The translations under genes and the position numbers were made by a program. DNA of 64,000 nt. Source: an uncultured Prevotellaceae bacterium (GTDB taxonomy: Bacteria; Bacteroidota; Bacteroidia; Bacteroidales; Bacteroidaceae). The stretch lies in contig CACYKE010000015.1 in the NCBI GenBank assembly GCA_902774925.1, positions 1 through 64,000 on the forward strand, read 5' to 3'. Shown one piece after another: positions 63,069-64,000 of the stretch; position 1 is the first letter of the stretch, and each line of letters begins with the position of its first letter. The notes below the pieces were generated by a model. That model searched no databases, had not been told where the DNA came from, and worked only from the letters and a program-made list of their open reading frames with translations.

Positions 63069-63076
63069 TATTTTTG
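63069..63076 (+). promoter_or_regulatory. -7 box of the START-like gene
   Basis: TATTTTTG, 44 nt before ATG 63120. No good -33. Confidence 0.5.
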
Positions 63077-63119
63077 CAGAGAAAATATAATCTAAATCAC
63101 CTGCTAATAACGACTGACT

Positions 63120-63518
63120 ATGCAGAAACTAACTATTGAATACCCGCTGTCGACACAGTCACCAAAGATTATCTGGGACTTTATCAGCAATGCCCACGGC
63201 TTGGAAAAATGGATAGCCGACAAGGTGACAGAAGAGAACGACTTGATGACTTTTACTTGGGGACACCCCTGGACAGAGCGCGACACCAAGCAGTCGCGAA
63301 TCATCGAAATCGAGAAGTATAACCACATCCGTATGCTCTGGGACTACCACGAGGAAACTCCCGACGCCGTCTGGGAAATGAGCATTCAGAAAAGCGATGT
63401 TACTGGCGAGCTTAGCCTCCTCATTACCGACTATGCCGTCGACGACGATGAAGAGGCTGATCTTCGCGGCATCTGGGACGACAATCTCGAGCGTCTCCAT
63501 CGCGTCAGCGGATTATAA
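63120..63518 (+). CDS. START-like domain protein (SRPBCC fold)
   Basis: 132 aa, cytoplasmic. MQKLTIEYPLSTQSPKIIWDFISNAHGLEKWIADKV fits the START-like/AHSA1 fold, and the C-terminal DDDEEADLRGIWDDNLERLHRVSG helix closes the helix-grip pocket. Common single gene in Bacteroidota; ligand unknown. It is not related in sequence to neighbouring carbohydrate genes. Confidence 0.82.
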   Translation: MQKLTIEYPLSTQSPKIIWDFISNAHGLEKWIADKVTEENDLMTFTWGHPWTERDTKQSRIIEIEKYNHIRMLWDYHEETPDAVWEMSIQKSDVTGELSLLITDYAVDDDEEADLRGIWDDNLERLHRVSGL

Positions 63519-63560
63519 AAAAGAAGGGAACCGACACAATCGTCAGTTCCCTTCTTTTTT
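63517..63560. terminator. Perfect bidirectional terminator
   Basis: AAAAAAGAAGGGAAC (517-531) pairs with GTTCCCTTCTTTTTT (546-560), a 15-bp stem with A and T tracts on both sides. It begins within the START-like gene stop codon and ends 15 nt before the convergent gene. Confidence 0.9.
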
Positions 63561-63575
63561 ATTCGAGATGGCTCG

Positions 63576-64000
63576 CTATTTCACAAATACCTTATGGCCA
63601 TTGCGAATAACGATACCTTTATATCCCATACCAACCTTCTGACCAGAGAGGTTGTAAGAATCTCCAGTATTATCATTGTCAACTTCTACATTGACAATGC
63701 CAGTAATCGGTTCTGTGCAGGTGAACTTTATCTTGTCAATATTGCATTTACCACCAGTGACGTTAATACGCAATGTATGCAGACCTTCCTTAAAGGCTTC
63801 CTTGACATTGCCCGTCTTCACCTCGTAGGTATCTTTGCCCTTATTAGGCACCTTCACCATAGGAATACTAGTCTCGTTGCCGCTGTCATCTATCAGCGTC
63901 ATCGTGAACTTAGAACCAGAGACCTCCGATGATACGATAGCCTCGTAGGAGAATTTACCTGCCTGTTCTACTTTGACAGAATATTCAGCCCAGTCACCAT
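63576..64000 (-). CDS. C-terminal end of a secreted CBM6-containing protein (partial)
   Basis: The frame runs off the right edge. The visible 141 residues begin GDWAEYSVKVEQAGKFSYEA and continue with GLHTLRINVTGGKCNIDKIKF, the typical second half of a CBM6 carbohydrate-binding module. The end (GDSYNLSGQKVGMGYKGIVI followed by RNGHKVFVK) is the Prevotella-type C-terminal segment. Probably a glycoside hydrolase of the same arabinan region; the catalytic part is outside the window. Confidence 0.8.
   Translation of the reverse strand, partial: GDWAEYSVKVEQAGKFSYEAIVSSEVSGSKFTMTLIDDSGNETSIPMVKVPNKGKDTYEVKTGNVKEAFKEGLHTLRINVTGGKCNIDKIKFTCTEPITGIVNVEVDNDNTGDSYNLSGQKVGMGYKGIVIRNGHKVFVK

Noticed and set aside
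50067..64000. Classical polysaccharide utilisation locus
   Set aside because: No SusC/SusD pair or hybrid two-component regulator is visible, so only enzyme genes are supported; a PUL may continue to the right of the window.

Overview
The window reads as a chromosomal segment of a plant-polysaccharide-degrading member of the Bacteroidota, most likely Prevotellaceae. Three things support this. The promoters are of the Bacteroidota type (TAnnTTTG at -7, sometimes TTTG about 19-20 nt upstream). A PorQ gene of the type IX secretion system is present. Many secreted enzymes end in the short C-terminal segments (LDGR...GIYI/GLYI...GKKV/IVIK) that are frequent in Prevotella. No rRNA, CRISPR array or SusC/SusD pair is present.

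Layout. 1-2478: the last codons of an IS3-type transposase and a lone BT4734/VapE-type primase-helicase protein. 2513-16505: a surface locus with an aldo/keto reductase, a giant 3185-aa secreted LamG/FnIII protein, a 677-aa protein fusing a multi-pass membrane module to a secreted beta-helix-like domain, and a divergent membrane-anchored AraC regulator. 16655-19174: a PL9-type pectate lyase. 19265-26879: tRNA-Ser and housekeeping genes (tatD-type nuclease, polyprenyl synthetase, TonB, porQ-cmk, ispH, meaB, DUF1573). 26876-32313: an alpha-2-macroglobulin gene broken by a frameshift. 32439-50058: ADP-forming acyl-CoA synthetase, M6 protease, class I fumarase, M16 protease, DUF4954, hflX, RecD-like helicase, rmuC, phosphopantetheinyl transferase, zinc metallopeptidase, a 29-aa membrane peptide, DUF3822 and rsmD. 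50067-64000: an arabinan/arabinoxylan region with three GH43 genes (one with two catalytic domains), a CE6-like esterase, a GH51 arabinofuranosidase and the end of a CBM6 protein. This region is interrupted by a BASS-type transporter, a HerA-like ATPase, tRNA-Met and a START-like protein.

The carbohydrate genes fit together. GH43 and GH51 enzymes would remove and cut arabinose chains, the esterase would remove acetyl groups, and the PL9 enzyme would cut the pectin backbone. PorQ and the C-terminal segments suggest that some of these proteins use type IX secretion.

The most unusual signal is a set of degenerate word-iterated repeats with 7-9 bp units. They sit at gene junctions and also in frame inside tatD, cmk, hflX and the membrane-fusion gene. 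They supply start codons, stop codons and C-terminal residues to several genes. The other striking item is the giant adhesin/membrane-fusion/AraC locus, in which one protein appears to have exchanged a regulator's DNA-binding output for a secreted domain.
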